Assembly (NCBI GenBank): GCA_046349775.1 | Contig: JAXMBS010000015.1 | Coordinates: forward strand, 1 to 64,000 | Direction: 5' to 3' | DNA length: 64,000 nt | Source: JAEUIG01 sp046349775 | GTDB taxonomy: Bacteria; Planctomycetota; Planctomycetia; Planctomycetales; Planctomycetaceae | Part shown: positions 62,387 to 64,000 of the stretch, piece by piece | Layout of the letters: the number at the start of each line of letters is the position of its first letter | Numbering within the stretch: the stretch's first letter is position 1 | Notes under the pieces: model-generated | Told to the model about the DNA's origin: nothing | Databases searched by the model: none | What the model saw: the letters and a program-made list of their open reading frames with translations, nothing else | Made by a program: the position numbers and the translations under genes

Positions 62387-64000
62387 ATGGAAGCCCGTAC
62401 GCCGGACATCGCTGACATGCTGGTTGCGGCGATCGAACTCGACTCCCCCGCGGCCCGCGCGGCCTACCTCGATCAGGCGTGCCGCGACGATGCCGGCCTG
62501 CGAGCCCGTATCGAAGAACTGGTCCGCATGCACTTCCTGGCGGGCGATTTCCTTGAAACCCCCGCCGCGCAGGTCGCAGAGACGATCGAACGGACGCACC
62601 TGCTCCGACTCGGCACGCGGATCGGGCCGTACAAGCTGCTGCAGGAAATCGGCGAAGGGGGCATGGGCGTCGTCTACATGGCCGACCAGGAGCAGCCTGT
62701 CCGCCGCCGGGTCGCGCTGAAGGTCATCAAGCCCGGCATGGACACGCGGCAGGTCGTCGCCCGCTTCGAGGCCGAACGACAGGCGCTGGCCATGATGGAT
62801 CACCCCAATATTGCCCGCGTCTTCGACGCCGGCATGACCGACACCGGCCGTCCCTACTTCGTCATGGAGCTGATCAACGGCATCCCGATCACGAAGTATT
62901 GTGACGACCACCACCTCACGCTGATCGAACGCCTCCGCCTGTTTCTCCCGGTCTGCCAAGCAGTCCAGCACGCGCACCAGAAGGGCGTGATTCACCGCGA
63001 CCTCAAGCCCAGCAACGTCCTTATCGCCCAGTACGACGACCTCGCCGTCCCGAAGGTCATCGACTTCGGCGTTGCCAAGGCCACACACCAGCAACTCACG
63101 GACCTCACGCTGTTCACCGATTTCGGCCAGGTGATGGGCACCATCGAGTACATGAGCCCCGAACAGGCCCGGCGCAATCAGCTCGACATCGACACCCGGA
63201 CCGACGTCTATTCGCTCGGCGTAATCCTCTACGAACTGTTGACCGGCGCCACTCCGTTCGACGCAACGCGTCTGCGTCGCGCCGGCGTCGAAGAAATGCT
63301 GCGGATCATCGGCGATGAGGAGCCGCCGCGCCCCAGTCTCAAGCTCAGCGGCAGCCAGGCGCTCCCGTCAATCGCCGCCAATCGCCGGCTCGACCCCGTC
63401 CGACTCAGCCGCTTCGTGAAGGGAGATCTGGACTGGATCGTCATGCGCACGCTCGAGAAGGAACGTGGGCGACGCTACGCGACGGTCGCCTCGCTTGCTG
63501 CCGACGTGGACCGCTTCCTCAATAATGAGCCGATCGAGGCACGTCCCCCCTCGGCTCTCTACCGCGTGCAGAAGCTCGCCAGTCGTCACACTGGCGTATT
63601 CCTGTCTGTCGCGCTGATCCTGCTGCTGCTCATTGTCAGTACGGTGCTCAGCACGTATCTGACGATTCGCGCCATCCGCGCCGAACGCCGCGCCGAATTG
63701 CTCGCCGACATCGCCAATCGCGACGCCCTCACCGCCACCGAATCCCGCGACCGCGCCGTGTCCGCGCGGATTTCCGCCGAACAACGCGAAGTCGTCGCCA
63801 GCCACCGCCGCTACGAAGCCAACCTTCTGGTGGCACGCGATGCACTTTCGCACTTCAATCCCACCATCGCACTCGATCGTCTGAACGCCGAACTGCCCGA
63901 TGCAGACCACCCCGACGTCCGCAGCTTCGGCTGGTACTTTCTGCGCGCGCGACTGAATCATCCCGAAGCGACCCTTCAGGCCCACAAGTCGGTCGTCTAT
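62387..64000 (+). CDS. Membrane Ser/Thr protein kinase (3' end outside window)
   Basis: 538 codons visible, no stop before the window ends. A N-terminal helical region (VAAIELDSPAARAAYLDQAC) precedes a Hanks kinase domain: GEGGMGVVYMADQEQP, VALKVIKPGMD, VIHRDLKPSNVLIAQ (catalytic Asp), VIDFGVAKATHQ (DFG), GTIEYMSPEQARRNQ, TDVYSLGVILYELLTG. A TM helix is at about 405-428 (VFLSVALILLLLIVSTVLST), followed by a coiled coil (AERRAELLADIANRDALTAT). Family members continue into WD40 or TPR repeats. It probably phosphorylates the adjacent ECF sigma factor. Confidence 0.92.
   Translation, partial: MEARTPDIADMLVAAIELDSPAARAAYLDQACRDDAGLRARIEELVRMHFLAGDFLETPAAQVAETIERTHLLRLGTRIGPYKLLQEIGEGGMGVVYMADQEQPVRRRVALKVIKPGMDTRQVVARFEAERQALAMMDHPNIARVFDAGMTDTGRPYFVMELINGIPITKYCDDHHLTLIERLRLFLPVCQAVQHAHQKGVIHRDLKPSNVLIAQYDDLAVPKVIDFGVAKATHQQLTDLTLFTDFGQVMGTIEYMSPEQARRNQLDIDTRTDVYSLGVILYELLTGATPFDATRLRRAGVEEMLRIIGDEEPPRPSLKLSGSQALPSIAANRRLDPVRLSRFVKGDLDWIVMRTLEKERGRRYATVASLAADVDRFLNNEPIEARPPSALYRVQKLASRHTGVFLSVALILLLLIVSTVLSTYLTIRAIRAERRAELLADIANRDALTATESRDRAVSARISAEQREVVASHRRYEANLLVARDALSHFNPTIALDRLNAELPDADHPDVRSFGWYFLRARLNHPEATLQAHKSVVY

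Overview
This 64 kb window comes from a high-GC member of the Planctomycetota. Diagnostic content includes a PVC-type membrane-bound dehydrogenase with a separate HEAT/cytochrome c protein, a planctomycete two-heme cytochrome protein, DUF1571 and YdjY-domain secreted proteins, a PF07638-type ECF sigma factor next to a membrane Ser/Thr kinase, a PEP-CTERM protein, an excisionase-HTH/receiver response regulator, and several families of palindromic intergenic repeats. MurB and MurC show a peptidoglycan pathway. I saw no rRNA, tRNA, CRISPR array or complete insertion sequence.

Layout. 1-5.1 kb: the end of an EF-hand protein, glycogen synthase (glgA), and convergent to it a badly frameshifted GH57 glycosidase. 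5.2-9.3 kb: a TacA/TacT-type toxin-antitoxin pair with a palindromic operator, a frameshifted PEP-CTERM protein, a winged-helix regulator with its membrane-protein partner, and two small Cys-rich secreted proteins. 9.6-19.5 kb: type III polyketide synthase, M20 peptidase, phosphodiesterase, prenyl diphosphate synthase (ispA-like), dxs, a secreted protein, murC and murB. 19.6-28.8 kb: PAS-GAF-receiver protein, mnmG, a two-component pair, quinone oxidoreductase, GT2 glycosyltransferase, and tandem paralogous small membrane proteins. 29-37.9 kb: PVC dehydrogenase and its cytochrome partner separated by an addiction module with an amber-interrupted toxin, then a PfkB kinase, a BtpA-family protein, an SDR protein, a planctomycete-specific protein and an M24-like pseudoenzyme. 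38-46.2 kb: ECF sigma factor, anti-sigma-like protein, STAS protein, a conserved protein with an SNF2 helicase, and a zinc-ribbon/TM/helical-repeat protein. 46.3-52.1 kb: DUF1571, YdjY and c-type cytochrome proteins and a lipoprotein. 52.2-58.6 kb: gyrB, an ABC-F ATPase and gyrA. 59-64 kb: three secreted Pro/Tyr-rich proteins, a small zinc-ribbon membrane protein, and an ECF sigma factor with a Ser/Thr kinase cut by the window end.

How the genes work together. IspA and Dxs belong to isoprenoid supply. GlgA and the GH57 enzyme belong to alpha-glucan metabolism. MurC and MurB are consecutive peptidoglycan steps. Several sets are regulatory (HTH-REC with histidine kinase, sigma with anti-sigma and STAS, ECF with kinase). 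GyrA and GyrB flank an ABC-F protein.

Two cross-cutting observations stand out. First, many otherwise well conserved genes carry one or more single-base frameshifts (GH57, PEP-CTERM, the 7.3-9.2 kb genes, phosphodiesterase, ispA, dxs, murC, pfkB, YdjY) while long genes nearby are clean. This looks more like local sequence error than real decay, but that cannot be settled here. Second, palindromic repeat families that normally sit between genes also occur in frame inside mnmG, the histidine kinase and the SNF2 helicase, and form the end of the YdjY gene.
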